Below, piece after piece: positions 5,517 through 14,235 of a DNA stretch of 17,155 nucleotides. How positions within the stretch are numbered: the stretch's first letter is position 1; each line of letters starts with the position of its first letter. The notes beneath the pieces were generated by a model that made no database searches, was not told the origin of the DNA, and saw nothing but the letters and a program-made list of their open reading frames with translations. This stretch comes from Pseudomonadota bacterium (lineage in GTDB: Bacteria; Pseudomonadota; Gammaproteobacteria; Xanthomonadales; Xanthomonadaceae): the NCBI GenBank assembly GCA_023419315.1, contig JAEZYE010000055.1:1-17155 (forward strand), read 5' to 3'. The translations under genes were made by a program, and so were the position numbers.

Positions 5517-7430
5517 ATGTCCGCATCCCATTCTTCTTCTTCGTCCGCGCACGGCCACGGCCACGGCAAACAAGGGCTGGCCGGACTGGTCATCGCGGCG
5601 GCGGGCGTCGTCTTCGGCGACATCGGCACCAGCCCGCTGTACACGCTGAAGGAAGCCTTTTCGGAACACTTCCACCTGCAGGCCAACCACGACACCGTGC
5701 TCGGCATTCTCTCGCTGGTGTTCTGGGCGATGATGATCGTGGTGACGGTGAAATACGTCTCCATCATCATGCGCGCCGACAACGAGGGCGAGGGCGGCAT
5801 CATGGCGCTGATGGCGCTGACCCAGCGCACGCTCACGCGCGGATCGCGCACCGCCTACGTGGTCGGCATCCTCGGAATTTTCGGGGCCTCGCTGTTCTTC
5901 GGCGATGGCGTCATCACGCCCGCGATCACCGTGCTGGGTGCGGTCGAGGGCCTGGGCGTCGCTGCGCCGGGGCTGGAACATTTCATCGTGCCGATCACCA
6001 TCGTGATCCTGCTCGCGGTGTTCATGGTGCAGCGTTTCGGCACGGAGAAGGTCGGCCGCGTGTTCGGCCCGGTGATGATGGTGTGGTTCCTGTCGATCGG
6101 CGCGATCGGCATCCACAACATCGTCGATGCGCCGGAAGTGCTGAAGGCGCTCAATCCGCTGTGGGGTGCCAAGTTCTTCGTGCAGCACGGCTGGCAGTCG
6201 GTGCTGATCCTCGGCGTGGTCGTACTGGCGGTGACCGGCGGCGAAGCGCTGTACGCGGACATGGGTCATTTCGGCGTCAAGCCGATCCGCTATGCGTGGT
6301 ACACGCTGGTGCTTCCCTGCCTGACCTTGAACTACCTCGGCCAGGGCGCGTTCGTGCTCGAACATCCGGCCGCCGTCGTCAATCCGTTCTACGAAGCGGT
6401 ACCGCGCTGGGCGCTGTATCCGATGATCGTGCTGGCGACGATGGCGGCGGTGATCGCGTCCCAGGCGGTGATTACGGGCGCGTTCTCGGTGGCGCGGCAG
6501 GCGATGCAGCTGGGTTACATCCCGCGCATGCAGATCAAGCACACCTCGCACGACACCATCGGTCAGATCTATATCCCCGGCATCAACTGGATCCTCATGG
6601 TCTGCGTGCTGGCCGTCGTGCTGATGTTCCAGGATTCCACGCGGCTGGCGGCGGCCTACGGCATCTCCGTATCGGCGACGATGCTGATCGATACGCTGCT
6701 GCTGGCGCTGGTTGCGCGCGCGCTGTGGCCCAAGAGCAACCGCGTGGTGATTGCGCTGTGCGTGGTGTTCTTCATCGTCGATATTGGCTTCGTCATCGCC
6801 AACGGCGCCAAGTTCTTCCAGGGCGCCTGGTTCCCGGTCGTGCTCGGCCTGCTGGTGTTCACGCTCCTGCGTACCTGGCGTCGCGGCCGCGAACTGCTCA
6901 GCGCGGAAATCCGCAAGGAAGGCATCCAGCTCGACAGCTTCCTGCCCGGTCTGATGCTCGCGCCGCCGGTGCGCGTGCCGGGAACGGCCGTGTTCCTCAC
7001 CGCGCAGACCGGCGTCGTTCCGCATGCGCTGCTGCACAACCTCAAGCACAACAAGGTGCTGCACGAGCGCAACGTGTTCCTCACCGTCGAAACATTGCCG
7101 GTGCCGATTGCGCCGACGGAAAAGCGGTTGCGGATTGAATCCATCGGTGACGAGTTCTACCGCGTGATCGTCAAGTTCGGCTTCATGGAAACACCGGATG
7201 TGCCGCAGGCACTGATGCGGTCCTGCGATCGCGGCGGCATCTACTTCGATCCGATGGAGACCACCTATTTCGCCAGCCGCGAAAGCATCGTGGCGACCGC
7301 CCATCGCGGCATGCCGGTCTGGCGCGACAAGCTGTTCGCGGTCATGCACCGCAACGCCGCGCCCGCCACCGGCTTCTTCCGCATTCCCGGCAACCGTCTC
7401 GTGGAACTGGGCGCGCAGGTGGAGATCTGA
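5517..7430 (+). CDS. kup: Low-affinity potassium transporter Kup
   Basis: Inner-membrane K+ uptake protein of the KUP/HAK/KT family, probably a K+/H+ symporter, 637 residues (E. coli 622). After a Ser/His-rich N-terminus (HSSSSSAHGHGHGK, 5-18) comes the family signature VVFGDIGTSPLYTLKEAF (31-48). Next are the conserved NEGEGGIMALMAL loop and FFGDGVITPAITVLGAVEGL, the second family landmark. About twelve hydrophobic membrane segments run to roughly residue 455, and the rest is a cytosolic C-terminal domain ending GFFRIPGNRLVELGAQVEI, the expected terminus. It appears complete. Nearby are ruvA upstream and ruvB 86 bases downstream; there is no functional link to junction processing, so this is a positional neighbour. 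A long minus-strand open frame across it is a GC-rich shadow. Confidence 0.97.
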   Translation: MSASHSSSSSAHGHGHGKQGLAGLVIAAAGVVFGDIGTSPLYTLKEAFSEHFHLQANHDTVLGILSLVFWAMMIVVTVKYVSIIMRADNEGEGGIMALMALTQRTLTRGSRTAYVVGILGIFGASLFFGDGVITPAITVLGAVEGLGVAAPGLEHFIVPITIVILLAVFMVQRFGTEKVGRVFGPVMMVWFLSIGAIGIHNIVDAPEVLKALNPLWGAKFFVQHGWQSVLILGVVVLAVTGGEALYADMGHFGVKPIRYAWYTLVLPCLTLNYLGQGAFVLEHPAAVVNPFYEAVPRWALYPMIVLATMAAVIASQAVITGAFSVARQAMQLGYIPRMQIKHTSHDTIGQIYIPGINWILMVCVLAVVLMFQDSTRLAAAYGISVSATMLIDTLLLALVARALWPKSNRVVIALCVVFFIVDIGFVIANGAKFFQGAWFPVVLGLLVFTLLRTWRRGRELLSAEIRKEGIQLDSFLPGLMLAPPVRVPGTAVFLTAQTGVVPHALLHNLKHNKVLHERNVFLTVETLPVPIAPTEKRLRIESIGDEFYRVIVKFGFMETPDVPQALMRSCDRGGIYFDPMETTYFASRESIVATAHRGMPVWRDKLFAVMHRNAAPATGFFRIPGNRLVELGAQVEI

Positions 7431-7475
7431 CGGTCCGTGCGACGAATCCGCGGCAGCAGTGAACTTTCCTCCGGC

Positions 7476-7492
7476 GTTCCCTGTTCCCTGTT
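7476..7492 (+). repeat. Seven-base tandem repeat upstream of ruvB
   Basis: GTTCCCT-GTTCCCT-GTT is 2.4 copies of a 7-bp unit. It covers the place where the -35 element of the candidate ruvB promoter would lie (about 7482-7487). A change in copy number would alter promoter spacing, but such change is not evident from one sequence. Confidence 0.5.
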
Positions 7493-7504
7493 GCCGCTTC
7501 ACCC

Positions 7505-7510
7505 CATAAT
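7505..7510 (+). promoter_or_regulatory. Candidate -10 box of a leaderless ruvB transcript
   Basis: CATAAT (5 of 6 to TATAAT) is followed by exactly six bases and then the ruvB ATG at 7517, so the predicted start of transcription coincides with the start codon. No purine-rich Shine-Dalgarno is present (the preceding bases are CGCGCC). The -35 region is poor. This arrangement would give ruvB its own leaderless promoter downstream of kup. Confidence 0.5.
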
Positions 7511-7516
7511 CGCGCC

Positions 7517-8557
7517 ATGACCGAAGACCGCATCATCTCCTCCGGCGCCACGCGCGAGGACGAGGCCATCGAGGCCAGCATCCGTCCCAAACGGCTGGAC
7601 GAATACCTCGGCCAGAAGCCGGTGCGCGAGCAGCTGGACATCTACATCCAGGCCGCCAAGCAACGCGGCGAAGCGCTGGACCACGTGTTGATCTTCGGCC
7701 CGCCCGGGCTCGGCAAGACCACGCTGAGCCACGTCATCGCCAACGAACTCGGCGTCAACATGCGCGTGACATCCGGCCCGGTCATCGAAAAGGCGGGCGA
7801 CCTGGCGGCGCTGCTGACCAACCTGCAACCGCATGACGTACTGTTCGTGGACGAAATCCACCGTCTGTCGCCGGTCGTCGAGGAAGTGCTCTATCCGGCG
7901 ATGGAGGATTTCCAGATCGACATCATGATCGGCGAAGGACCGGCCGCGCGATCGATCAAGCTGGACCTGCCGCCCTTCACCCTTGTCGGCGCCACCACGC
8001 GCGCCGGGCTGCTGACCGCGCCGCTGCGCGATCGCTTCGGCATCGTCCAGCGCCTGGAGTTCTACAACGCCGAGGAGCTGACCAGCATCGTGCGCCGCTC
8101 CGCGCGCATCCTCGGCATCGACTGCGAGCCCGAAGGCGCGGCCGAGATCGCGCGCCGATCGCGCGGCACGCCGCGAATCGCCAACCGGCTGCTGCGCCGC
8201 GTCCGCGATTTCGCGCAGGTGCGTGCCGCCGGCCGCATTGATCTGGCAGTGGCCGACGCGGCGATGCAGATGTTGAAGGTGGACCCGGAAGGGTTCGACG
8301 AACTCGATCGGCGCATGCTGCGGACGATCGTCGACAACTTCGACGGCGGCCCGGTGGGGGTGGAGTCCCTGGCCGCCGCGCTCTCCGAGGAACGTGGAAC
8401 GCTGGAAGACGTCATCGAGCCCTATCTGATCCAGCAGGGATTCCTGGTCCGTACCGCGCGCGGGCGCATGGCGACATCCAAGGCCTATCGCCACCTCGGG
8501 CTCAAGCCGAGTCGCGAAGTTTCCATGGGCGCCGCCGGTTCGGAAGAGCTGTTCTGA
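7517..8557 (+). CDS. ruvB: Holliday junction branch-migration ATPase RuvB
   Basis: Hexameric AAA+ motor that drives branch migration together with RuvA, 346 residues (E. coli 336). Walker A is GPPGLGKT (61-68). Walker B is VLFVDEIH (108-115). The sensor-1/arginine-finger region is GATTRAGLLTAPLRDRFG (158-175). Sensor 2 is RGTPRIANRLLRRVRDFAQV, followed by the C-terminal winged-helix domain with GPVGVESLAAALSEERGTLEDVIEPYL and QGFLVRTARGRMATSKAY. The ATG at 7517 gives a normal N-terminus ending in the conserved SIRPKRLDEYLGQ. It has no Shine-Dalgarno and a -10-like box six bases upstream. ybgC follows after 34 bases, so the Tol-Pal genes may be partly transcribed from the ruvB promoter. Confidence 0.98.
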   Translation: MTEDRIISSGATREDEAIEASIRPKRLDEYLGQKPVREQLDIYIQAAKQRGEALDHVLIFGPPGLGKTTLSHVIANELGVNMRVTSGPVIEKAGDLAALLTNLQPHDVLFVDEIHRLSPVVEEVLYPAMEDFQIDIMIGEGPAARSIKLDLPPFTLVGATTRAGLLTAPLRDRFGIVQRLEFYNAEELTSIVRRSARILGIDCEPEGAAEIARRSRGTPRIANRLLRRVRDFAQVRAAGRIDLAVADAAMQMLKVDPEGFDELDRRMLRTIVDNFDGGPVGVESLAAALSEERGTLEDVIEPYLIQQGFLVRTARGRMATSKAYRHLGLKPSREVSMGAAGSEELF

Positions 8558-8591
8558 GCGCGATGCCCCACGCAAATACCCGGAGACCGGC

Positions 8592-9068
8592 TTGACCCTC
8601 GAGTTGACATCGCCGTCACGCACGGGCCCGTTATTCAGTTGGCCGACACGGGTCTATTGGGAAGATACCGACGCGGGTGGCGTCGTCTACCACGCGCAGT
8701 ACGTGGCGTTTCTGGAGCGCACACGCACCGAATGGCTGCGTGATCGCGGGCATAGCCAGGAACAGCTGCGCGGCGCACACGATCTGGTGTTCGCTGTCCG
8801 TTCCATGCGCTTGGACTTCCTGAAGCCCGCGCGCCTGGACGATCTGCTGCGCGTTGAGTTGTGGCTCACCCAATGCAAGCGTGCCAGCGTGGTGTTCGGC
8901 CAGCGCATCCTGCGCGGCGACGAACTCCTGCTGGAAGCGGAGGTCAAGGTGGCCGCACTGGCCGCTTCGACGTTCAGACCCAAAGCGCTTCCCGATACGT
9001 TGTACGAAGAATTCAACCAGTTCGTGATCCGAACCGCCCCCACCGAGACATCGAGGAATACCGGATGA
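8592..9068 (+). CDS. ybgC: Tol-Pal-associated acyl-CoA thioesterase YbgC
   Basis: Hotdog-fold thioesterase that hydrolyses short-chain acyl-CoA in vitro and is thought to act with phospholipid-synthesis enzymes. It is the usual first gene of tol-pal clusters. The protein has 158 residues. The signature is VYWEDTDAGGVVYHAQYVAFLERTRTEWL, starting at residue 21, with probable catalytic Asp27. I choose the TTG at 8592 as start because GGAG (8582-8585) sits six bases before it, the ATG at 8563 is out of frame, and the first in-frame ATG would remove the active site. Its TGA overlaps the tolQ ATG in ATGA, which implies translational coupling. It is cytosolic or loosely membrane-associated. Confidence 0.95.
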   Translation: MTLELTSPSRTGPLFSWPTRVYWEDTDAGGVVYHAQYVAFLERTRTEWLRDRGHSQEQLRGAHDLVFAVRSMRLDFLKPARLDDLLRVELWLTQCKRASVVFGQRILRGDELLLEAEVKVAALAASTFRPKALPDTLYEEFNQFVIRTAPTETSRNTG

Positions 9069-9832
9069 TTGCACCGTTCCTGGCCGCCGTGGTCGAAGCC
9101 CTGCCCGAGGAGACCGCCGCTGCCGCCGCGCAGGCGACTGCCGCGACTGCGCACGGCGGCATCAACTATCTCGACCTGATGCTCAAGGCCAGCCTGCCGG
9201 TCAAATTGATCGTGCTGCTGCTGCTGCTCGGATCGCTGATCAGCTGGGTGATCATTTTCCGCAAGGCGCGTGTGTTCAAGGCCGCCAATCGCGAAGCGGA
9301 CGAGTTCGAAAGCCGCTTCTGGTCCGGCGCGGACCTCGGCAAGCTCTATTCGGGTGCGGTGGACCGCAACCGCGTCGTGACCGGGCTCGAAGCCATCTTC
9401 GAAGCCGGTTTCCGCGAGTTCACCCGCCTGCGTGAAAAGCGCCGGCTCGATGGCCGCGCGCAACTCGAAGGCGCGCAGCGCGCGATGCGGGCGACCTATG
9501 CACGCGAAGTGGATCAACTGGAACGCAACCTCGAACTGCTGGCGAACATCGGTTCGACCGCGCCTTACGTGGGCCTGGTCGGCACGGTGTTCGGCATCAT
9601 GGTGACGATGCACGACATGCTCAACAGCGGCGAACAGGCCGGCATCGCGTCCGTTGCGCCGGGCATCTCCGAGGCGCTGTTCGCCACCGCGATCGGTCTG
9701 TTCGTCGCCATCCCCGCCGTGTGGGCCTACAACCGTTTCACGACCCGCGTCGAGCGCATCTCGGTCCGCTATGAAACCTTCGCCGAGGAGTTCAGTTCGA
9801 TCCTCCAGCGCCAGGCCTCGATCGACGAATAA
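9065..9832 (+). CDS. tolQ: Tol-Pal system inner-membrane motor subunit TolQ
   Basis: Proton-channel subunit of the ExbB/MotA/TolQ family. With TolR it converts proton-motive force into TolA movement during outer-membrane constriction. The protein has 255 residues (E. coli 230). It has three membrane segments: about 44-66 (LPVKLIVLLLLLGSLISWVIIF), about 162-184 (IGSTAPYVGLVGTVFGIMVT, the conserved TolQ/ExbB signature) and about 203-222 (EALFATAIGLFVAIPAVWAY). The N-terminus has an extra Ala/Thr-rich stretch (about 10-30) before the first helix, which accounts for the greater length. The start ATG 9065 lies in the ATGA overlap with ybgC and is preceded by GAGGAA. The open frame continues upstream into ybgC but is not conserved there. 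tolR follows after 12 bases. Confidence 0.97.
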   Translation: MIAPFLAAVVEALPEETAAAAAQATAATAHGGINYLDLMLKASLPVKLIVLLLLLGSLISWVIIFRKARVFKAANREADEFESRFWSGADLGKLYSGAVDRNRVVTGLEAIFEAGFREFTRLREKRRLDGRAQLEGAQRAMRATYAREVDQLERNLELLANIGSTAPYVGLVGTVFGIMVTMHDMLNSGEQAGIASVAPGISEALFATAIGLFVAIPAVWAYNRFTTRVERISVRYETFAEEFSSILQRQASIDE

Positions 9833-9844
9833 GCGGAGTTCGCC

Positions 9845-10274
<430 letters not shown>

Positions 10275-10285
<11 letters not shown>

Positions 10286-11285
10286 AGCGCTGCCACCGCG
10301 ACATCGTCCCGGCGAGGACGACATCGGCGTACCGATTGCGCTCGCGATCGGTGTGCATGCGCTGATTGCGTTGCTGTTCGTGGCCGCCTATCTGTGGTCG
10401 CCGCGCCACGCGATCGAGCCGGCCGCGGGTTCGCCGATGGTCGAAGCTTCGCTGGTGATTTCCAGCGCCGACATCCGCTCGGCCGAGCGCGCCCTGCAGG
10501 ACGCGCCGAAGCCGCCGGAGCCCTTGCCATCGCCGGTCGAAGAGACCGCCCAGGAAGAAACCGTACCGCCGCCGCAGCCCATTCCGGAGCCGCGCCCTCA
10601 GGATTCGCCCGTGCCTCAGCAACAGCAGGCCCAGGAACGCATTCCGGTTCCGGATACGGAAAGCCGGGAGGCGGCCAGCCGCTTGGCCATTTCGCGCGAG
10701 AAAGCCGAGCGCGAGCAGGAGGAGAAGCGTCGGCAGGAGCAGATTGACCTGACCGAACGCGAACGCCAGCAGGAAGCCGAGCGCAAACAGCGCCTGGCCC
10801 AGCAGCAGGCGGAAGCCGAGCGCGAGAAGAAGCTCGCCGACATCCGCCGTCGCCGGGAGCAGGCCGCACGCGAAGCCAGCATGGCCGAACAGCGCCTGCG
10901 CCAGTTGGAGAACGTCCAGCAGCAGCGCGCGACCCAAACCGCCAGCGCGGCCGCGCCTGCGGCAGCGACGCGCAGTGCGCCTGGCCACAACGGCACCAGC
11001 AACGATCTGACCGCGCAGTACGCCGCCGCCATCCAGCGCGCGGTACTGAGCCAGTGGATCCGGCCGGACAGCGTGCCGCGAGGGCAGCGCTGCCGGATCA
11101 CCATCCGCCAGTTGCCGGGCGGCGAGGTGCTTGACGCCGAGGTCGACCCCAGCTGCCCGTACGACGAAATGGGGCGGCGATCCGTCGAAGCCGCCGTGAT
11201 GCGTGCGCAGCCATTGCCGTATCGCGGGTTCGAGAGCGTTTTCCAGCGGACCCTCAACTTCAACTTCGAAGCCCAGGATCGCTGA
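10275..11285 (+). CDS. tolA: Tol-Pal system periplasm-spanning protein TolA
   Basis: Inner-membrane-anchored protein that reaches across the periplasm to contact TolB and Pal, and is a common entry point for bacteriocins and filamentous phage. The protein has 336 residues. A short cytosolic N-terminus precedes one membrane helix (about 17-41, VPIALAIGVHALIALLFVAAYLW), with His28 at the place of the functional His in E. coli. A Pro/Glu-rich linker (about 75-125) is followed by a long charged coiled coil (about 135-235, rich in Arg, Glu, Gln and Ala). The compact C-terminal domain (about 258-336) has two Cys, in GQRCRITIRQLPGGEV and DPSCPYDEMGRRSVEAAVMRA. The ATG overlaps the end of tolR by 11 bases and has no strong ribosome binding site of its own, so translation is probably coupled to tolR. 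Confidence 0.96.
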
Positions 11286-11466
11286 GCGTTCCCGCCTGGA
11301 ACCGCCGTCGCGGCGCCGCTTCGCGAGTCCAGCGTCGGCTGCGCCGTAACCTGCGTTCTGCCGGCCTCCACGGGGCGTGCACATTCTTCGTTCATAATTG
11401 CGAAAACATTCACGCTGAAGCTGGTATCCCTTACCGTTCAGTCAGACCGAGACCCTCCGCCCTGCC
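11286..11466 (+). promoter_or_regulatory. tolA-tolB gap with candidate promoter for tolB-pal-cpoB
   Basis: This 181-base gap is the widest in the Tol-Pal cluster and holds no gene. CATAAT (11393-11398, 5 of 6 to TATAAT) lies in a locally AT-rich patch but lacks a good -35. A second candidate pairs TTCACG (11409-11414) with TACCGT (11432-11437) at 17-base spacing. Either would start transcription upstream of tolB, matching the known separate promoter before tolB in E. coli. No terminator hairpin with a T-run is visible. Confidence 0.4.
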
Positions 11467-12786
11467 ATGAAGACGTTGCCGCGCTGGCTCACTCTTTTCA
11501 GTTTCCTGCTGTTCCCCCTGATGGCCTTCGCGCAGGAGCGCGGCCTGGACATCGACATCGTGGGCGGCAACGCCTCCGCATTGCCCATCACGGTGGTACC
11601 CATGCCCTATCAGGGCGCGGGCGCTGCGCCGCAGACCGATGTCTCGCAAGTCGTGCGCGCGGATCTGGAGCGCTCGGGCGCGTTCCGCACCTTGCCGGAG
11701 GCCAGCATCGTCGAGCGCCCGACACGTGGCAGCGAGGTGCAGTACGCCACCTGGAAAGCGCTCAAGCAGGACTACCTCGTCGTCGGGCGCGTGCTGGAAG
11801 CCGGCGAGGGCAGTTATCGCGTCGAGTTCGAGCTGTTCGACGTCGCCAAGCAGGAGCGCATGCTCGGCCAGGCGATGACCGCCCGCGGCAGTTCCATGCG
11901 CGACGTGGCGCACCAGATCGCCGATGCCGTCTACGAAAAAATCCTCGGCATCCGCGGTGCATTCTGGACCCGCATTGCTTACGTCACCGCCAGCGGCAGC
12001 GGCAAGGGCGCGCGCTACGCGCTGATGATTGCCGATTCCGACGGTTTCAATCCGCAGACCGTGGTGCGCTCGGCAGAGCCGCTGGTTTCGCCGTCGTGGA
12101 GTCCGGACGGTCGCCAGCTGGCCTACGTCAGCTTCGAAGGCGGCAATTCGGCCATCTTCATCCAGGACATCACGACGGGTGCGCGCCAGAAGGTATCCAG
12201 CTTCCGCGGCATCAACGGTGCGCCGTCCTTCTCGCCGGATGGTCGCCAGCTTGCGCTGACGCTGTCGCGCAGCGGCAATCCCGAGATCTACGTGATGGAC
12301 ATCGCCAGCCGCCAGCTCCGGCAGCTGACCAATCAGTCCAGCATCGACACCGAGCCGGTGTGGAGTGCAGACGGCGCTTCCATCTATTTCACGTCTGATC
12401 GCGGCGGCCGCCCGCAGATTTACAAGGTGTCGGCAGGCGGCGGTTCGGCCACTCGCGTGACCTTCGATGGCAGCTACAACGCGACGCCGACGGTGTCGTT
12501 CGATGGCAAGAAAATCGCCGTCGCGCAGGGCAGCGGCAACACCTATCGCATCGCCTTGATGGACAGCAGCCTGGGTTCGGCGCGCTGGTCGCTGCTGTCG
12601 CCCGGCTCGCTGGATGAATCACCCAGCTTCGCTCCGAACGCCAGCATGGTGCTGTATGCGGCGCGCGAGGGCGGCCGTGGCGTCCTGTACGCCGTCTCGG
12701 CCGATGGCCGGGTCCGCCAGCGCCTGGTGCTGGCCGATGGCGACGTGCGCGAGCCGTCGTGGTCGCCGTACCGTACGAAGCGTTAA
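11467..12786 (+). CDS. tolB: Tol-Pal system periplasmic protein TolB
   Basis: Soluble periplasmic protein that binds Pal and the TolA C-terminus and controls Pal mobility. The protein has 439 residues (E. coli 430). A signal peptide MKTLPRWLTLFSFLLFPLMAFA is cut before Gln23 (AFA-QERG). The N-terminal alpha/beta domain runs to about residue 165, including GLDIDIVGGNASALPI and the DYLVVGRVLEAGEGSYRVEF segment. A six-bladed beta-propeller follows with repeated P-x-W-S/F-x-P-D-G elements (PSWSPDGRQLAYVS, PSFSPDGRQLALTLS, PVWSADGASIYFTSDRGG) and ends PSWSPYRTKR. The ATG at 11467 gives the signal peptide directly; the upstream ribosome binding site is weak. The stop lies 52 bases before pal. Confidence 0.97.
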   Translation: MKTLPRWLTLFSFLLFPLMAFAQERGLDIDIVGGNASALPITVVPMPYQGAGAAPQTDVSQVVRADLERSGAFRTLPEASIVERPTRGSEVQYATWKALKQDYLVVGRVLEAGEGSYRVEFELFDVAKQERMLGQAMTARGSSMRDVAHQIADAVYEKILGIRGAFWTRIAYVTASGSGKGARYALMIADSDGFNPQTVVRSAEPLVSPSWSPDGRQLAYVSFEGGNSAIFIQDITTGARQKVSSFRGINGAPSFSPDGRQLALTLSRSGNPEIYVMDIASRQLRQLTNQSSIDTEPVWSADGASIYFTSDRGGRPQIYKVSAGGGSATRVTFDGSYNATPTVSFDGKKIAVAQGSGNTYRIALMDSSLGSARWSLLSPGSLDESPSFAPNASMVLYAAREGGRGVLYAVSADGRVRQRLVLADGDVREPSWSPYRTKR

Positions 12787-12838
12787 CATATTGTCCACGT
12801 TTTACCCCCCGCTCCCGCGACAAGCACAAGGAATGACA

Positions 12839-13351
12839 ATGAACAACACCGCACGCGTCTTGATGATTTCCCTGATGTCCGTGGCCGTCCTGGCCGGTTG
12901 CAAGAAGAACGTCAAGGAAACGCAGCCGACCGATACCACCCCGACCACGCCGACCACCACCGAGCCGACCACGTCCGGTGTCTACGGCCCGGCGGATCTG
13001 GATACCGATGCCTGCCTGCGCCAGCGCGTCGTCTACTTCGATCTGGATCAGGACAGCTTGAAGCCGGAATTCCAGGCCATCATGGGTTGCCACGCCAAGT
13101 ACCTGCGTGATCGTCCGTCGGCCCGCATCAGCCTGGAAGGCCATGCCGACGAGCGCGGCAGCCGCGAGTACAACCTCGGCCTCGGCGAGCGTCGTGGCAA
13201 CGGTGTGTCCTCGGCCCTGCAGGCCAATGGCGGTTCGGCCAGCCAGCTGACCGTGGTCAGCTATGGTGAAGAGCGTCCGACCTGCACCGATTCCAACGAA
13301 TCCTGCTGGGCGCAGAACCGTCGCGTCGAAATCGTGTACACCGCCAAGTAA
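12839..13351 (+). CDS. pal: Peptidoglycan-associated lipoprotein Pal
   Basis: Outer-membrane lipoprotein that anchors the membrane to peptidoglycan, 170 residues. The signal sequence ends in the lipobox LAGC with the lipidated Cys21. A Thr/Pro-rich linker (about residues 29-43) precedes the OmpA-like peptidoglycan-binding domain. That domain shows YFDLDQDSLKPE and the diaminopimelate-binding loop EGHADERGSREYNLGLGERR. Two extra Cys in the domain (TCTDSNESCW) could form a disulfide. Two in-frame ATGs lie six bases apart (12833 and 12839). I prefer 12839 because AAGGAA (12828-12833) is then five bases away, while it touches the first. cpoB follows three bases after the stop. Confidence 0.97.
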   Translation: MNNTARVLMISLMSVAVLAGCKKNVKETQPTDTTPTTPTTTEPTTSGVYGPADLDTDACLRQRVVYFDLDQDSLKPEFQAIMGCHAKYLRDRPSARISLEGHADERGSREYNLGLGERRGNGVSSALQANGGSASQLTVVSYGEERPTCTDSNESCWAQNRRVEIVYTAK

Positions 13352-13354
13352 GCG

Positions 13355-14176
13355 ATGCACATGATGGCGATCGGCAAGCGTTGCATGCTGGTCATGGCGG
13401 CGGCCCTCGTGGCCGCCGCTCCGGCGCATGCACAACGTCAAAGCCTGGCCGACCGGGTTGCGGCGCTCGAAGCGCAGGCGAACAACTCGCAAGCCAACAT
13501 GGAACTGCTGAACCGACTGGGCCAGCAGGAGAACGAACTGCGCGAGCTGCGTGCGCAGATCGAGAAACTCCAGCATGACCTGCAGGAGTTCCAGCAACGC
13601 AACCGCGACCAGTACATCGACCTCGACGGTCGGCTCAACCGCATTGAAGGCGGCGCTGCTCCGCCCGTGGCCGCACCTCCCGCGGCTTCCACAGGCAAGC
13701 CGGCTACACCGTCAGCGCCACCGGTCGCTGCACGTGTTGAACCCGCGCCGACCGTGCACGGCGATGCCGGGCTGCTGGCCAACGCCGGCGATGAGCGCAC
13801 GGCCTACAACCAGGCGTTCGACAAGCTGAAGGCAGGCGATTACGTCAGTTCCGCGCAGTTGTTCAGCGCCTTTCTGCAGGCTTATCCCAACGGCGTGTAC
13901 GCGCCGAATGCGCTGTACTGGCTGGGCGAGAGTTACTACGTCACCCAGAACTACCCGCTGGCCGCCGAACAGTTCCGTGCGGTGCTGGAACGCTATCCCA
14001 CCCACGACAAGGCCGCCGGCTCGCTGCTGAAGCTGGGTCTGTGCGATTACGGCATGGGCAAGCTCGACGCCGCCGAGCGCACCTTGGCTGACGTGGTCAG
14101 CCGCTACCCGGGTTCCGATGTCGCCCGCACTGCCGACAATCAGTTGCGCGTCATCCAGTTGGGCCGCCTGCGCTGA
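13355..14176 (+). CDS. cpoB: Cell division coordinator CpoB (YbgF), periplasmic TPR protein
   Basis: Periplasmic protein that binds TolA and, in E. coli, links outer-membrane constriction to septal peptidoglycan synthesis by PBP1B. The protein has 273 residues. A signal peptide ends APAHA before Gln27. A coiled coil for trimerisation lies at about 28-90 (RVAALEAQANNSQANMELLN, LRELRAQIEKLQHDLQEFQQ). A Pro/Ala-rich linker (about 93-130) follows, then TPR repeats from about 148 to the end (NQAFDKLKAGDYVSSAQLFS, PNALYWLGESYYVTQNYPLA, LLKLGLCDYGMGKLDAAERT). ATG 13355 is used, but ATG 13361 or 13364 would give nearly the same signal peptide. It is three bases after pal, so it is translated from the same message. 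Confidence 0.96.
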   Translation: MHMMAIGKRCMLVMAAALVAAAPAHAQRQSLADRVAALEAQANNSQANMELLNRLGQQENELRELRAQIEKLQHDLQEFQQRNRDQYIDLDGRLNRIEGGAAPPVAAPPAASTGKPATPSAPPVAARVEPAPTVHGDAGLLANAGDERTAYNQAFDKLKAGDYVSSAQLFSAFLQAYPNGVYAPNALYWLGESYYVTQNYPLAAEQFRAVLERYPTHDKAAGSLLKLGLCDYGMGKLDAAERTLADVVSRYPGSDVARTADNQLRVIQLGRLR

Positions 14177-14235
14177 AGCGCGGTCGCTGAATCCGCAGGG
14201 ATGACGCTGGGCGGGACGCATGACGGCCCGTCGGC

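Noticed and set aside
7461..7490. Envelope-stress sigma factor (RpoE) promoter suggested by GAACTT at 7461
   Set aside because: No TCTGA-like -10 follows at 15-19 bases, and the downstream gene is ruvB, not an envelope gene.
5490..7502. 670-codon minus-strand open frame rich in His, Asp and Arg
   Set aside because: It is a complementary-strand shadow of kup caused by high GC at third positions; kup on the plus strand matches its family over the full length.
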